Of a stretch of DNA of 64,000 bases, positions 33,383-41,549 are shown piece after piece. How positions within the stretch are numbered: the stretch's first letter is position 1; each line of letters begins with the position of its first letter. The stretch is from Arthrobacter frigidicola (lineage in GTDB: Bacteria; Actinomycetota; Actinomycetes; Actinomycetales; Micrococcaceae), in the NCBI GenBank assembly GCA_003602285.1, contig QZVU01000007.1, positions 62,001 to 126,000 of the forward strand, given 5' to 3'. A program made the position numbers and the translations under genes. Below the pieces are notes generated by a model. The model saw only the letters and a list, made by a program, of their open reading frames with translations. It was not told the DNA's origin and ran no database searches.

Positions 33383-34729
33383 TCAGGCGAAGCCGAAGAG
33401 GGGTGGGAAGGCCAGGACCACGACGGCCGCCCACACCGCATACATCGGCAGATACCGGGTCTGCCAGCGCTCCAGGGCGGTGAACGGACGGCGTCCGCGC
33501 AGGAATCCGACCGTGAGCCACCCGGTCCGGGCAAGCTGGATCAGCAGCAGCAGGTTCAGCCCGAGCGCCGCGATCTTGTTGGGACTAAAGCCGAACTCCG
33601 CAATGCGTGTCAGCATCGCCATCAGCATCACGGCGTCGACGGCGAGGGCTGCGGCGACAAGCACCAGCTGCAGCACGTCGAACACGCCGGGGGGCGCCAG
33701 CGAGTTGCGGGCCGAGATCGCGTAGAGCAGCAGGCAGAGCACCAGCACGAGGATCGCATCCATGAGGATCAGCAGCCCGCGGTCGACTTCCGCGAGTCCG
33801 CCGACGGCGGCGAGCACGGCCAGCACCGCCAGCAGCATGGCGATTGTCAGGGGGGTGAAGACCCGGGTGAGGACCGGGGCAATGTTCTCCACGACGTTCT
33901 GCTTGGCCTCAACGAGCCAGGCCGCCACGACAAGCGCCCCGGGCACGGCGAACGGCAGGATCCAGTTCTCGAGTACCGGTTCGAGGTCGGCGCCGACCAG
34001 CTGCAGGACGGCGAAGGTGAGCCCGGTCAGGACGGCCCCGCCGAGGGCCAGCAGGGTGAAGTAGATGACGAGCTCGCCGGTGAACCGGGCGAAGTCCATA
34101 CGCCGGCCATCGGAGCGCCACCTGCCGCCGACGTAGGCGATTCCGGCCAGCAGCCACAGCACCACCGGGGCGTGAAGCACGGCCAGCAGTTCGGTTGAGC
34201 CACCGGAGGCGAACGGGTAGGCGTTGAGGACGACGGCCAGGACGGCGAAGGGGACGAGGATCCCCACCACCACCCGGGCGCTCAGCCGCCGCTTCCAGGC
34301 GAAGTATCCGGTGAGGAACGGCAGGACGAGCAGCCCGAGGTTGCGGGCCAGCACTCCGCCACCCTCGATCCACGTGAGGCCGGCCTTGACGGCGAGGCCG
34401 GCGCCGACGGCGAGCGCGAGCACGATGGCCAGTTCGCGCCACGGCGGTGCCCCGGCGTCCGCCGGATCCTCGGGCATCAGGACCAGCTGCTTCCACAGCC
34501 GGTCGGAGTGTTCCCGGGCGAATTCGCGGGAGACGGCATCGAGGTTGCCCAGGCGCTTGATGGCGACCAGGAAGGCCTCCTCGTCGTCCAGCCCGGTGGC
34601 CTGCCGGTCGGCAACCTGTTCCCTCAGGTGGTCCTCCAGCTCATCGACGTCGGCGGGGGAGATGGCCTGACGCCGCTGGACGTAGCCGCGCCACCTGTCG
34701 ATCTGGGCCTCGAGTTCCGCGTGCTCCAT
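33383..34729 (-). CDS. Permease-prefix-domain membrane protein under PadR control
   Basis: A 448-residue protein. The first ~85 residues are the soluble 'permease prefix domain 1' ('LEAQIDRWRGYVQRRQAISP', 'DVDELEDHLREQVADRQ', 'LVAIKRLGNLDAVSREFA'). The rest has about ten hydrophobic helices. Such proteins are nearly always the partner of a PadR gene and are thought to take part in membrane stress or transport; no substrate is known. The ATG overlaps the TGA of the PadR gene (TGATG), so translation is coupled. It ends 6 bp from the convergent copper-protein gene. Confidence 0.85.
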   Translation of the reverse strand: MEHAELEAQIDRWRGYVQRRQAISPADVDELEDHLREQVADRQATGLDDEEAFLVAIKRLGNLDAVSREFAREHSDRLWKQLVLMPEDPADAGAPPWRELAIVLALAVGAGLAVKAGLTWIEGGGVLARNLGLLVLPFLTGYFAWKRRLSARVVVGILVPFAVLAVVLNAYPFASGGSTELLAVLHAPVVLWLLAGIAYVGGRWRSDGRRMDFARFTGELVIYFTLLALGGAVLTGLTFAVLQLVGADLEPVLENWILPFAVPGALVVAAWLVEAKQNVVENIAPVLTRVFTPLTIAMLLAVLAVLAAVGGLAEVDRGLLILMDAILVLVLCLLLYAISARNSLAPPGVFDVLQLVLVAAALAVDAVMLMAMLTRIAEFGFSPNKIAALGLNLLLLIQLARTGWLTVGFLRGRRPFTALERWQTRYLPMYAVWAAVVVLAFPPLFGFA

Positions 34730-35091
34730 CACGCCCACCCCTGCACGACGGCGGGCGGGCGCTGCGCGGTGTGCCAGACCTGGCGCAGGGCCTCCGCCAC
34801 GACCGTCCACTGCTCCTGCCGGTCGGCGAACGCCTCCCGGCCGGCGGGGGTGATGGCGTAGTGCTTGCGGCGGCGTCCGGCCTCCGAGGTGCCCCATGAG
34901 GATGAGACGTAGCCGAGGCGTTCCAGCCGGTGCAGCAGGGGATAGAGCATCCCGTCGGTCCACTGCATGCCTCCGCCGGACAGCTCGCCCACGCGTTTCA
35001 GGATCGCGTACCCGTACAGGTCGCCGTCAGACAGAATCCCCAGCACCAGTGGGGTTGCCGAAGCGGCGACCAGTTCCTTATCGATGCGCAT
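34729..35091 (-). CDS. PadR-family transcriptional regulator
   Basis: A 120-residue PadR-s1 type regulator. The winged HTH is clear: 'LVLGILSDGDLYGYAILKRV', then 'GMLYPLLHRLERLGYVSSSW' and 'GRRRKHYAITPAGREAFADR'. PadR repressors bind short dyads and release DNA when a ligand binds. The gene is the first of a two-gene operon with the membrane protein that overlaps it. An inverted repeat upstream (35101-35144) is a candidate self-operator. Confidence 0.92.
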   Translation of the reverse strand: MRIDKELVAASATPLVLGILSDGDLYGYAILKRVGELSGGGMQWTDGMLYPLLHRLERLGYVSSSWGTSEAGRRRKHYAITPAGREAFADRQEQWTVVAEALRQVWHTAQRPPAVVQGWA

Positions 35092-35100
35092 TGCGCCTCC

Positions 35101-35144
35101 ATACCTAGAAGTAAAGGGTATCGAACCATAGCAGTGCTAGGTAT
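35101..35144. promoter_or_regulatory. Inverted repeat before the padR gene, possible operator
   Basis: ATACCTAG (35101-35108) and its complement CTAGGTAT (35137-35144) are separated by 28 bp of AT-richer sequence just ahead of the PadR start at 35091. The arms would flank the core promoter. Assignment to PadR rests on position only. Confidence 0.45.
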
Positions 35145-35165
35145 TACAAGTGCCGGTGGCCGCTC

Positions 35166-35888
35166 CTAGCCCGGAGCACCGTCCGGAGGCAGGGCCTCGA
35201 CGACGGCGCCTTCCTCCGGCAGCCCGGAATCGCGGACCCGAAAGGAGCCCGATCCGCGGGGCCATTCCCGGAAGCGGGCGAACGCCATCGGAAGACCGCG
35301 GGCGGAGGAGGCGTCCGGCCCGTCCATCACCTGGAGGTGCACGTGCGGCTGAGTCGAGTTGCCCGAGTTCCCACAGGCGGCGAGGCGCTGACCGGCGGAG
35401 ACCTCCTCGCCGGGGGCCACGTCGATGGATCCGGCCCGCAGATGCGCCAGGGCGACGAAGGCCGGCGCGTGCGTCAGTCGGATCACGACGTGGTTGCCCG
35501 CCACCGCAGCCACGCCCTGGCGCAGGCGCGCAGGCTGGCCCAGCGCATAGGGCATGAGTGCGAGCTGCGAGCGCCGGGCGGCGTGGTCCGGTTCGCCGTC
35601 GTGGACTCCGACGACGACGCCACCGGCAGGGGCGAGCACCGGCCGCCCCCAGGCGACGAACCGGTCGGGGGGTTCGGTGGCGGCGAGGGTCCGCCAATCG
35701 CTGGAGAATGCAGTCCGGTGGCGGGAGTCGACGCCGACAAAGTCGATGGCGTACCGCCCGCCCAGCAGGTCGGTGCCGTGGCTGGGCACCCGCCGTGCGG
35801 GACTGTTTTGTGCCAGCCACCTTCCGTCGAAGGGCAGGCGGAGCAGTACCGGGTCCCCTTGGCCGCCCGGTGGGTTCCGCTCGTTCAT
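35166..35888 (-). CDS. M23-family (LytM-like) metallopeptidase
   Basis: A 240-residue protein with the M23 zinc site: 'SHGTDLLGGRYAIDF' (His/Asp near residues 37-50), 'GNHVVIRL' and 'HVHLQV' near residue 180, with 'AGQRLAACGNSGNS' between. Typical M23 proteins cut peptidoglycan cross-links. I see no N-terminal signal peptide or lipobox, so it may be cytosolic or secreted by another route. It is annotated alone because neither neighbour is functionally linked. Confidence 0.82.
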   Translation of the reverse strand: MNERNPPGGQGDPVLLRLPFDGRWLAQNSPARRVPSHGTDLLGGRYAIDFVGVDSRHRTAFSSDWRTLAATEPPDRFVAWGRPVLAPAGGVVVGVHDGEPDHAARRSQLALMPYALGQPARLRQGVAAVAGNHVVIRLTHAPAFVALAHLRAGSIDVAPGEEVSAGQRLAACGNSGNSTQPHVHLQVMDGPDASSARGLPMAFARFREWPRGSGSFRVRDSGLPEEGAVVEALPPDGAPG

Positions 35889-35960
35889 GGACGGCAGTCT
35901 AGGTCCGCCGTGCCGCCGACGCCCGTTCTGATTCGACGGGAACCTACCCGGCCGCCGGTC

Positions 35961-36464
35961 TCAGCTCCCGCCGGAGCCCTCCGTGACGGGGGAGTAGGCG
36001 CTGCCGGTCCGGGTCCTTTCAAGGAGTTCGGCATCCACCAGGTAGCGGCGCAGCGTGACGTGGTCGGAGGTGTACCCCTCCAGGCGTTCATTGACCTCCT
36101 TCTCTGACAGCTCCTCCCCTGGAGTGAACGCCTTCCCGGCGATCCACCGCAGGAGGTCGTAGCGCTGGCGCTTGTTCGCCGGGTACTGGTCGATCCTGCC
36201 GGCCACGAGGAAACGCTCGATGCCCTCCCTGCGTGCGGCGCCTCCGGAGGCCTCGAGGAGCGCCCGGAAGATCGAGGGGTTGGGGGACCAGCCGTCCTCC
36301 CGGGCCGCCAGCCCAGCGGAGGCGAGCTGGTCCAGCGCCTTGGCGCGCTTCGCCCCGGGCACCGCAATGCCCCTTCGGCGAGCGTCCTCAAGCACCAGCT
36401 CGGCAAACACGATGCGGACTTTTTCATTGGCCAGGGCGGCCAGGACTCGTTGCCAGCTGTTCAC
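35961..36464 (-). CDS. DUF2087-domain regulator-like protein
   Basis: A 167-residue protein from a GTG start. The first half is a helical HTH-like region ('RVLAALANEKVRIVFAELVL'). The second half is the DUF2087 module: 'FLVAGRIDQYPANKRQRYDL', 'WIAGKAFTPGEELSEKEVNE' and 'VTLRRYLVDAELLERT'. DUF2087 is usually found with ArsR-like or RNA-polymerase-type regulators and is thought to be a DNA-binding module. The target is not known. The start is preceded by CAGGA, and a longer upstream frame is not supported. Confidence 0.85.
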   Translation of the reverse strand: MNSWQRVLAALANEKVRIVFAELVLEDARRRGIAVPGAKRAKALDQLASAGLAAREDGWSPNPSIFRALLEASGGAARREGIERFLVAGRIDQYPANKRQRYDLLRWIAGKAFTPGEELSEKEVNERLEGYTSDHVTLRRYLVDAELLERTRTGSAYSPVTEGSGGS

Positions 36465-36769
36465 TGTGGATGACCCGTTCCTGGAGTGATCTTCCCGCCC
36501 GGCGGTCCGGTGCGGCATCGCCGGGCGGTTCCCGGCGCGGTGCGTCCCGTTAAATGTCCGGCGGCCCGGGAGGAAAGTAAAGCGGCGCGCTGCACGTAGG
36601 GGCTCCTGCCACTGCCCGCGCCTCGCGGCAAGGGAAATCGCGTCCGCCCCGCGCCCGGACCTGCGGGCTGCGGCGTGCGAGGCTGGGAAAGGGCCGGCCC
36701 CGGTGGGAGGCCGGGGTGAGCTGCCGGGCGGCGCGGGATCGACGCAGGCCCCGGAGGGAGGACAGAGGA
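36465..36769. other. Gene-free interval between the DUF2087 and DUF2243 genes
   Basis: About 300 bp between two divergent genes. It is GC-rich, with no convincing reading frame and no strong hairpin. The two divergent promoters must lie here, but no clear -10/-35 pair can be named. Confidence 0.5.
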
Positions 36770-37273
36770 TTGCCAACCGATGCCAAAGAGGACCTGCCGC
36801 TGCGCCGGGACCGTTCGATGTGGGCGGGAGTGATGATCGGGGTGGGGGTGATGGCCGCCGTCGACGAAATCGTCTTTCACCAGCTGCTTGCCTGGCATCA
36901 CTTCTACGACCGGGCCGGAGGCACCGTCGGCCTGGTCTCGGACGGGGTGCTGCACGCCGTCGAACTGTTCCTGCTCATCGCTGGATTCTTCCTGCTGGCC
37001 TCCACACTCCGCCGTGGAACGGCATCGGCCGGCGCCGCCCTGGCCGGGCTGTTCCTTGGCGCAGGCGGGTTCCAGCTGTTTGATGGGCTCATCAACCACA
37101 AGGTGCTCCGGTTTCATCAGATCCGGTATGGCGTGGACGTGGTTCCCTACGACCTGGTCTGGAACGCGGCGGCCCTGGCCCTGCTGCTGTTCGGCGCCGT
37201 CCTTGCCGGAGTCATTGCCCGCAGGCGCCGGCGGACCGGAAGCGGCACGAGGGCGGCCCGGCCCGATGCATGA
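36770..37273 (+). CDS. DUF2243-family membrane protein
   Basis: A 167-residue protein with four hydrophobic helices. Conserved His-containing motifs of DUF2243 are visible in 'DEIVFHQLLAWHHFYDRAGG', 'LFDGLINHKVLRFHQIR' and 'VPYDLVWN'. I take TTG 36770 because GGAGGGAGGA lies 8 bp upstream; an ATG at 36818 is the alternative. It overlaps the next gene by 8 bp and is normally found beside a CtaG-like gene, which suggests a role in heme-copper oxidase or copper handling (inference). Confidence 0.8.
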   Translation: MPTDAKEDLPLRRDRSMWAGVMIGVGVMAAVDEIVFHQLLAWHHFYDRAGGTVGLVSDGVLHAVELFLLIAGFFLLASTLRRGTASAGAALAGLFLGAGGFQLFDGLINHKVLRFHQIRYGVDVVPYDLVWNAAALALLLFGAVLAGVIARRRRRTGSGTRAARPDA

Positions 37274-38144
37274 GCACCCCGGCACGGGTCCCGGCTTCCT
37301 GCTGCTTGGAGCCCTCCCGTTCCTGGCCGCGCTGGCGCTCTATCTGGCAGCGGCCGCCGGTGTCTGGCGAGCCGGACGGCCCTGGCCGGTGTACCGCAGT
37401 GTGCTCTGGTCGGCGGGGGTGGTCGCGGCCGCCCTCGGTTTCCTCAACCCGGCCGCAGGTCCGACCACGGGGAGCTTTCCGGCCCATATGGGCTCCCACC
37501 TCCTGGTGGGCATGGCCGCCCCGCTCCTGCTGGTTCTGGCCGCACCGGTCACGCTGGCCCTGCGCGCGCTCGCCGTCGGGCGAGCTCGCCGGCTGTCCAG
37601 CTTCCTCAGGTCTCCGCCCCTGCGTGTACTTTCCCATCCGGTTCCGGCCGGCCTCCTGAACACCGGGGGACTCTGGCTTCTGTACACCACGCCGGCCGCG
37701 GCTCTCCTCGGCTCCGGGGCCGGGCATGCAGCGGTTCAGCTTCATTTCCTCCTGGCGGGCTGTCTTTTCACCAACGCGGTCATCGGCGTCGACCCGAACC
37801 CGCACCGGGCCGGGTTCCCCCTGCGGACGGCGGTGCTCCTCGCCGCGCTCGCCGGGCACGGCGTCCTCGCGAAATACCTCTTCGCGTATCCACCGCCGGG
37901 GGTTCCCACAGGCCAGGCCGAAACCGGTGCCTACCTGATGTACTACGGCGGCGCACTGATTGAGGCGGCACTGATTACCGTGTTCTGCGCGCAGGAGTAT
38001 GCCCGCGCGCACCGGCGCGGGACTGCCGGCGGTCCGGTCAGCTCCAGGGTGTCCGGCGGCGCGGCTGCGGCACGCCGTCCAGCAGCAGATCCGCCCGTTC
38101 TTCGAAGAAGCAGACGAGCCCCTGAAGATCAGCGGTTTCGATGA
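37266..38144 (+). CDS. CtaG-like cytochrome c oxidase assembly protein
   Basis: A 292-residue membrane protein with about seven hydrophobic helices. 'SHLLVGMAAPLLLVLAAPVT' and 'HFLLAGCLFTNAVIGVDPNP' with conserved His residues are the marks of the caa3-type assembly factor CtaG family. It should help copper insertion or assembly of a terminal oxidase. Its start overlaps the DUF2243 stop. The last ~35 codons overlap the convergent DUF427 gene by 107 bp, and this tail is basic and low-complexity. Confidence 0.82.
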   Translation: MHEHPGTGPGFLLLGALPFLAALALYLAAAAGVWRAGRPWPVYRSVLWSAGVVAAALGFLNPAAGPTTGSFPAHMGSHLLVGMAAPLLLVLAAPVTLALRALAVGRARRLSSFLRSPPLRVLSHPVPAGLLNTGGLWLLYTTPAAALLGSGAGHAAVQLHFLLAGCLFTNAVIGVDPNPHRAGFPLRTAVLLAALAGHGVLAKYLFAYPPPGVPTGQAETGAYLMYYGGALIEAALITVFCAQEYARAHRRGTAGGPVSSRVSGGAAAARRPAADPPVLRRSRRAPEDQRFR

Positions 38145-38880
38145 ACGGCTCGGCATAGGTCCAGGCGAGGTCGGGGTAGGTCCGTTCGGGCAGTTCGACG
38201 TTCATGTAGCGGGCCCGGCCCTTGTACGGGCAGATCGAGCGGGTGTCACTGGGGACAAGCGGCACCCGGACGGCGTCCGCGGGGAAGTAGTAGCGCACGG
38301 GCAGCATCGTCTCGAACACCAGCAGCGGGCGCTTCGTCGAGGCGAGCGTGTGCCCGTCGAGCCGCAGCTCGACCTCAAGGGAACTGCGGCGCCGGTCGAC
38401 CCGCCAGTAGGGATCCCTCGGATGCCCGATGATCTCCTCATCCTCTTCTAGCCACGCGTCGAGCGAGTCGAAGGAAAATAGAACGTAATCCCGCAGGTCG
38501 GCATCGTCCGGGCGGAATGCCTCGGCGGCTGCGGCGCTTCCGGGCATCCGCGCAGTCAGCGCAACGCCGGCTCCGGCGTGGACCCGGAACGGGACGGTCG
38601 GACTCAGCACCGGAGCGCTCGTGGCGACGTCGGGAAGTTCAATCTGCGCCTCGGGGCCCGACGCAGCCGGAGCGGAGGCCTCCGGCACCAGCTCGCAGGC
38701 AACGTCCCCCACCGGGACTGCATAGGTGGGAAGGACACGCCGTGGTTCCCAGACGAGCAACGCCTTCCGGCTGTCGAAGAGGGTCTGGCCATCGAGCATC
38801 CCCCGGATGCGCTTGGCGGTCGGTTCATACCGCAGCTCGCCCAAGTGCCCGCCCAGCAGGTCCCGAACACGTACGCCCAT
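38038..38880 (-). CDS. DUF427-domain protein (two-part)
   Basis: A 280-residue protein. The C-terminal half holds the DUF427 signature: 'YYFPADAVRVPLVPSDTRS', then 'CPYKGRARYMNV' and 'LAWTYAEPFIETADLQGLVC'. The N-terminal half is a degenerate copy ('GMLDGQTLFDSRKALLVWEP'), so the protein may be a tandem of two related folds. Biochemical function is not known. A 94-residue single-domain relative is encoded at 48819. The 3' end overlaps the convergent CtaG-like gene. Confidence 0.88.
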   Translation of the reverse strand: MGVRVRDLLGGHLGELRYEPTAKRIRGMLDGQTLFDSRKALLVWEPRRVLPTYAVPVGDVACELVPEASAPAASGPEAQIELPDVATSAPVLSPTVPFRVHAGAGVALTARMPGSAAAAEAFRPDDADLRDYVLFSFDSLDAWLEEDEEIIGHPRDPYWRVDRRRSSLEVELRLDGHTLASTKRPLLVFETMLPVRYYFPADAVRVPLVPSDTRSICPYKGRARYMNVELPERTYPDLAWTYAEPFIETADLQGLVCFFEERADLLLDGVPQPRRRTPWS

Positions 38881-39002
38881 CCTCTTTCGCCACCCTCCGC
38901 GATGATGGTTTCGAGCCCGGGAAACCGGAGACCGGACCGCAAACCAAGCCTACGCCGGTTCCTCCCGGTATGCCCCGACGGTGCGTTCGCTTCCCGGCGG
39001 GC

Positions 39003-39662
39003 TCAGGGGCATTCGCCGGCAGCGAGGGTGATCCCGAAGTCGTACGTCAGCGTGTAGCTGCGGAATCCAGTGGAGTAGGTGATCCGGGCACCCTCGGTGA
39101 CGCCGCCGCCCCCGCCGGCGCCGTCCGTGACCGCCAGGATGAGGTTCCCGGTGGCCCGGGCAGGAACTTCGCTGCCCACGGCCGGCTCGGCCGCGGCCCA
39201 CCACCGGCGATGCTGGTCATCGCGTGGAACGGTCGACCCGGCACCGAAGGTGGCACCGGCCCCCTCCGGCACCATCAGCAGGTGTGCCTCGACGAGGTCG
39301 AGGCCCTGCGGCTCCTGCAGTTCAACCTTCTCCAGCGTCACGGGGTGCCGCGAGCTGTTAACCAGGAAAATCTGGCCCGCCGCCGCATGGCCCTGGGCCG
39401 GCTTCGGCATGCATACGCCTGCACCCGAGTCGTGGGTCCTTCCCAGCGGTCCGGGATCAAGCAGCAAGGCGGCGGTCAGTCCCGCGGCGGCAAGCCCCAC
39501 TGCTGGGAGGACCCATCGGGACTGGGTTTTTCGGGACTGGGTTTTTCGGGACTGGGTTTTTCGGGACAGGGCCTTTCGGAAGGGCGGAGGAGGGGGCGCC
39601 GGTGCAGCGCCCGAGGCCCCGCCAGCCGTTGGAGCCGTTTCTGTCCCGTGCCCTGCGCTCAT
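39003..39662 (-). CDS. Hypothetical membrane-anchored protein with a repetitive basic segment
   Basis: A 219-residue protein from the ATG at 39662 with GAGGGGAAG upstream. The Pro/Ala-rich N-terminus is followed by a basic segment with three copies of SRKTQ, then one hydrophobic helix (about 50-66). A soluble extracytoplasmic part contains 'GQIFLVNSSRHPVTLEKVEL' and 'NLILAVTDGAGG', which looks like a beta-sandwich of the kind found in cell-surface or copper-chaperone-like proteins. Two Cys (in 'GVCMPKP' and 'AAGECP') could pair. No family is assigned. Confidence 0.65.
   Translation of the reverse strand: MSAGHGTETAPTAGGASGAAPAPPPPPFRKALSRKTQSRKTQSRKTQSRWVLPAVGLAAAGLTAALLLDPGPLGRTHDSGAGVCMPKPAQGHAAAGQIFLVNSSRHPVTLEKVELQEPQGLDLVEAHLLMVPEGAGATFGAGSTVPRDDQHRRWWAAAEPAVGSEVPARATGNLILAVTDGAGGGGGVTEGARITYSTGFRSYTLTYDFGITLAAGECP
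39517..39576. repeat. 15-bp tandem repeat inside a coding sequence
   Basis: CGGGACTGGGTTTTT occurs three times exactly (39517, 39532, 39547) and once degenerate (39562). On the coding (minus) strand this gives repeated SRKTQ. The 15-bp period keeps the frame, and the T tracts on the plus strand read as A tracts in the gene. Confidence 0.85.
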
Positions 39663-39807
39663 GGCTTCCCCTCGTGCCCGGATGAGTCGGCGGTACGCGC
39701 CGGACGGCCACCGGACCGCCCGGTGTGCCGAAGCATAACGGCACGGGCGCCGAAAGCCTACGTCCCGGGCCGTCGGCCACGAGCTCCCGCCGTGGGGAGC
39801 GGGTATC

Positions 39808-40644
39808 GTGTGGCGGGTGGAGATGCCAATCCGTCCAATCCTCCCCGCAGGGACCGCCTCCGGCAGCCGGCCGGGCGGCACCGGCACGGGGGCACCGCGG
39901 GCGTCCGATGGCCGCCGCATGCTCCTGGCCCGGCGGATCCGTCTCCTGGTGGCGGCGACCATCACCTACAACGCACTTGAAGCGGTGGTGGCGCTCGGCG
40001 CCGGGACCGTCGCCTCGTCCGGAGCGCTGCTGGCGTTCGGGCTCGACTCGGTGGTCGAGGTGCTCTCCGCAGCGGCCGTGGCCTGGCAGTTCGCCGCACC
40101 CGACCCGGAGGCCCGCGAGCCGAAGGCGCTGCGGTTCATCGCGTTCTCCTTCTTTGGATTGGCCGCCTTCGTCACGATTGACGCGGTGCGCGCGCTCGCC
40201 GGCGGCAGCGAAGCCCAGCACTCGCCGGTCGGCATCGCCCTGGCCGCGGCCAGCCTCGTGGTGATGCCGTTCCTGTCCCTGGCGCAGCGCCGGGCCGGAC
40301 GCGAGCTCGGGTCCCGCTCCGCCGTAGCGGACTCGAAACAGACGCTGCTGTGCACCTACCTCTCCGCCGTCCTGCTCGGAGGGCTGCTGCTCAACTCCAC
40401 GCTGGGGTGGTCCTGGGCCGATCCGATCGCGGCGCTGATTATCGCCGCGGTTGCCGTAAAGGAGGGCCGGGAGGCGTGGAAGGGGGACACCTGCTGCGCG
40501 GTCCCGACGGCATCGGCGGCAGCATCGGCGGCGGAACCGGCGGGCCGGACAGCCGGCGGCCCGGGGGAGGGGCCGGTCCCGGCAGCCACCGACGCGCCGT
40601 CGTGCTCCTGCTGCCCCGGCGAGCCGGCGGAACCCTCCACATGA
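39808..40644 (+). CDS. Cation-diffusion-facilitator-like transporter with cysteine-rich tail
   Basis: A 278-residue protein. Five or six hydrophobic helices start at about residue 43. 'AFGLDSVVEVLSAAAVAW' has Asp/Glu in the place of the usual metal site and 'AVADSKQTLLCTYLSAVLLG' is typical of this CDF subgroup; 'WADPIAALIIAAVAV' is the last conserved helix. A tail of about 50 residues ends with 'CSCCPGEPAE' and could bind metal. The likely role is efflux of a divalent cation. I take the GTG at 39808. It is coupled to the next gene by an ATGA overlap. Confidence 0.82.
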   Translation: MWRVEMPIRPILPAGTASGSRPGGTGTGAPRASDGRRMLLARRIRLLVAATITYNALEAVVALGAGTVASSGALLAFGLDSVVEVLSAAAVAWQFAAPDPEAREPKALRFIAFSFFGLAAFVTIDAVRALAGGSEAQHSPVGIALAAASLVVMPFLSLAQRRAGRELGSRSAVADSKQTLLCTYLSAVLLGGLLLNSTLGWSWADPIAALIIAAVAVKEGREAWKGDTCCAVPTASAAASAAEPAGRTAGGPGEGPVPAATDAPSCSCCPGEPAEPST

Positions 40645-41357
40645 ACGCCATCGGTGCCGGTTCGTCCGGCGTCTGGTGTTTCCGCGACGACGCGGACACC
40701 GTTCTCGCGCTGGCCCGGTCTGGTTTCGACTGGGTGGCCCTCGACGCCCAGCACGGCAGGTTCGACCGGCGCTCGCTGATCGACAACGGGCGCGCCCTGG
40801 CCGGTGCCGGTCTCGCCTTCGCGGTCCGCACCGCGGGCCCCGACCCGGCCGGCATCGGTCTTGCCCTGGATGCCGGCGCTTCAACAGTGATCGTTCCCCA
40901 GGTCGACACCCCCGACGAGGCACGCCGGGTGGTGGACGCCGGCAGATATCCGCCGCATGGCTCCCGCAGCTGGGGCCCGCTGGCTCCGCTCTGGGGCCAT
41001 GAGGCCGCACCGCCTGCTGCAGCCGCTCCCCAGCTCGGCGTCATGATCGAATCCGCAGCGGCGCTGGCAAACGTCGGTGCGATTGCCGAGGTGCCCGGCG
41101 TCGACCTCCTGTTCGTCGGGCCGTTCGACCTCGCCCTGTCACTGGGCACCACCGTTGACGCCCTGCTGGCCGAAGAGGACGGGCCCCTGGCCGAAATCGC
41201 CGCTGCGTCGTCCACGGCCGGGAAGGCGGCAGGCATCTTCGCCGGCGACCCGGAGCGCGCCCGTATCCTGCGGGCCCGCGGCTTCGATCGGATCGCGGTC
41301 GCGACGGACTCCGGCGTCATCGCGGCAGGGGCACGCACGATCCTCGGCGGTCCCTGA
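40641..41357 (+). CDS. HpcH/HpaI-family aldolase (class II, PEP/pyruvate type)
   Basis: A 238-residue TIM-barrel enzyme with the family marks 'GFDWVALDAQHGRFDRRS', 'DAGASTVIVPQVDTPDEAR' (the Asp and His base region) and 'IESAAALANV', 'GVDLLFVGPFDLALSLG'. These are the metal-binding Glu and Asp (Glu in 'MIESA', Asp in 'GPFDL') and substrate residues of 2-oxo-3-deoxy-sugar or HKHD aldolases. It would split a 4-hydroxy-2-oxoacid to pyruvate and an aldehyde. The true substrate is unknown. Start at the ATG overlapping the CDF stop. Confidence 0.88.
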   Translation: MNAIGAGSSGVWCFRDDADTVLALARSGFDWVALDAQHGRFDRRSLIDNGRALAGAGLAFAVRTAGPDPAGIGLALDAGASTVIVPQVDTPDEARRVVDAGRYPPHGSRSWGPLAPLWGHEAAPPAAAAPQLGVMIESAAALANVGAIAEVPGVDLLFVGPFDLALSLGTTVDALLAEEDGPLAEIAAASSTAGKAAGIFAGDPERARILRARGFDRIAVATDSGVIAAGARTILGGP

Positions 41358-41435
41358 CCGGACCGCCCTGGCTGGATCGTTCTGGCTGGACCGACTTGAC
41401 CGGAGCGCACTGACGGGACCTCCCTGCCCGGATCG
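41352..41435. repeat. Degenerate 14-bp tandem repeat starting at the aldolase stop codon
   Basis: Six consecutive 14-bp units, for example CCCTGACCGGACCG, CCCTGGCTGGATCG and TTCTGGCTGGACCG, run from 41352. The first unit contains the TGA stop of the HpcH gene. The copies diverge by a few bases each. The interval to the next gene (41436-41549) shows nothing else. Confidence 0.75.
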
Positions 41436-41549
41436 CACCTCGGCAGCGGGCCCGGATCGAAGGGGCATGTTCTCAACCGGAGGGAACTCCTCAACCGGTG
41501 GTCGCCGCGCTGCCGATGGCCAGGGATTTGGGGCGGCCTAAGCGTTTCC

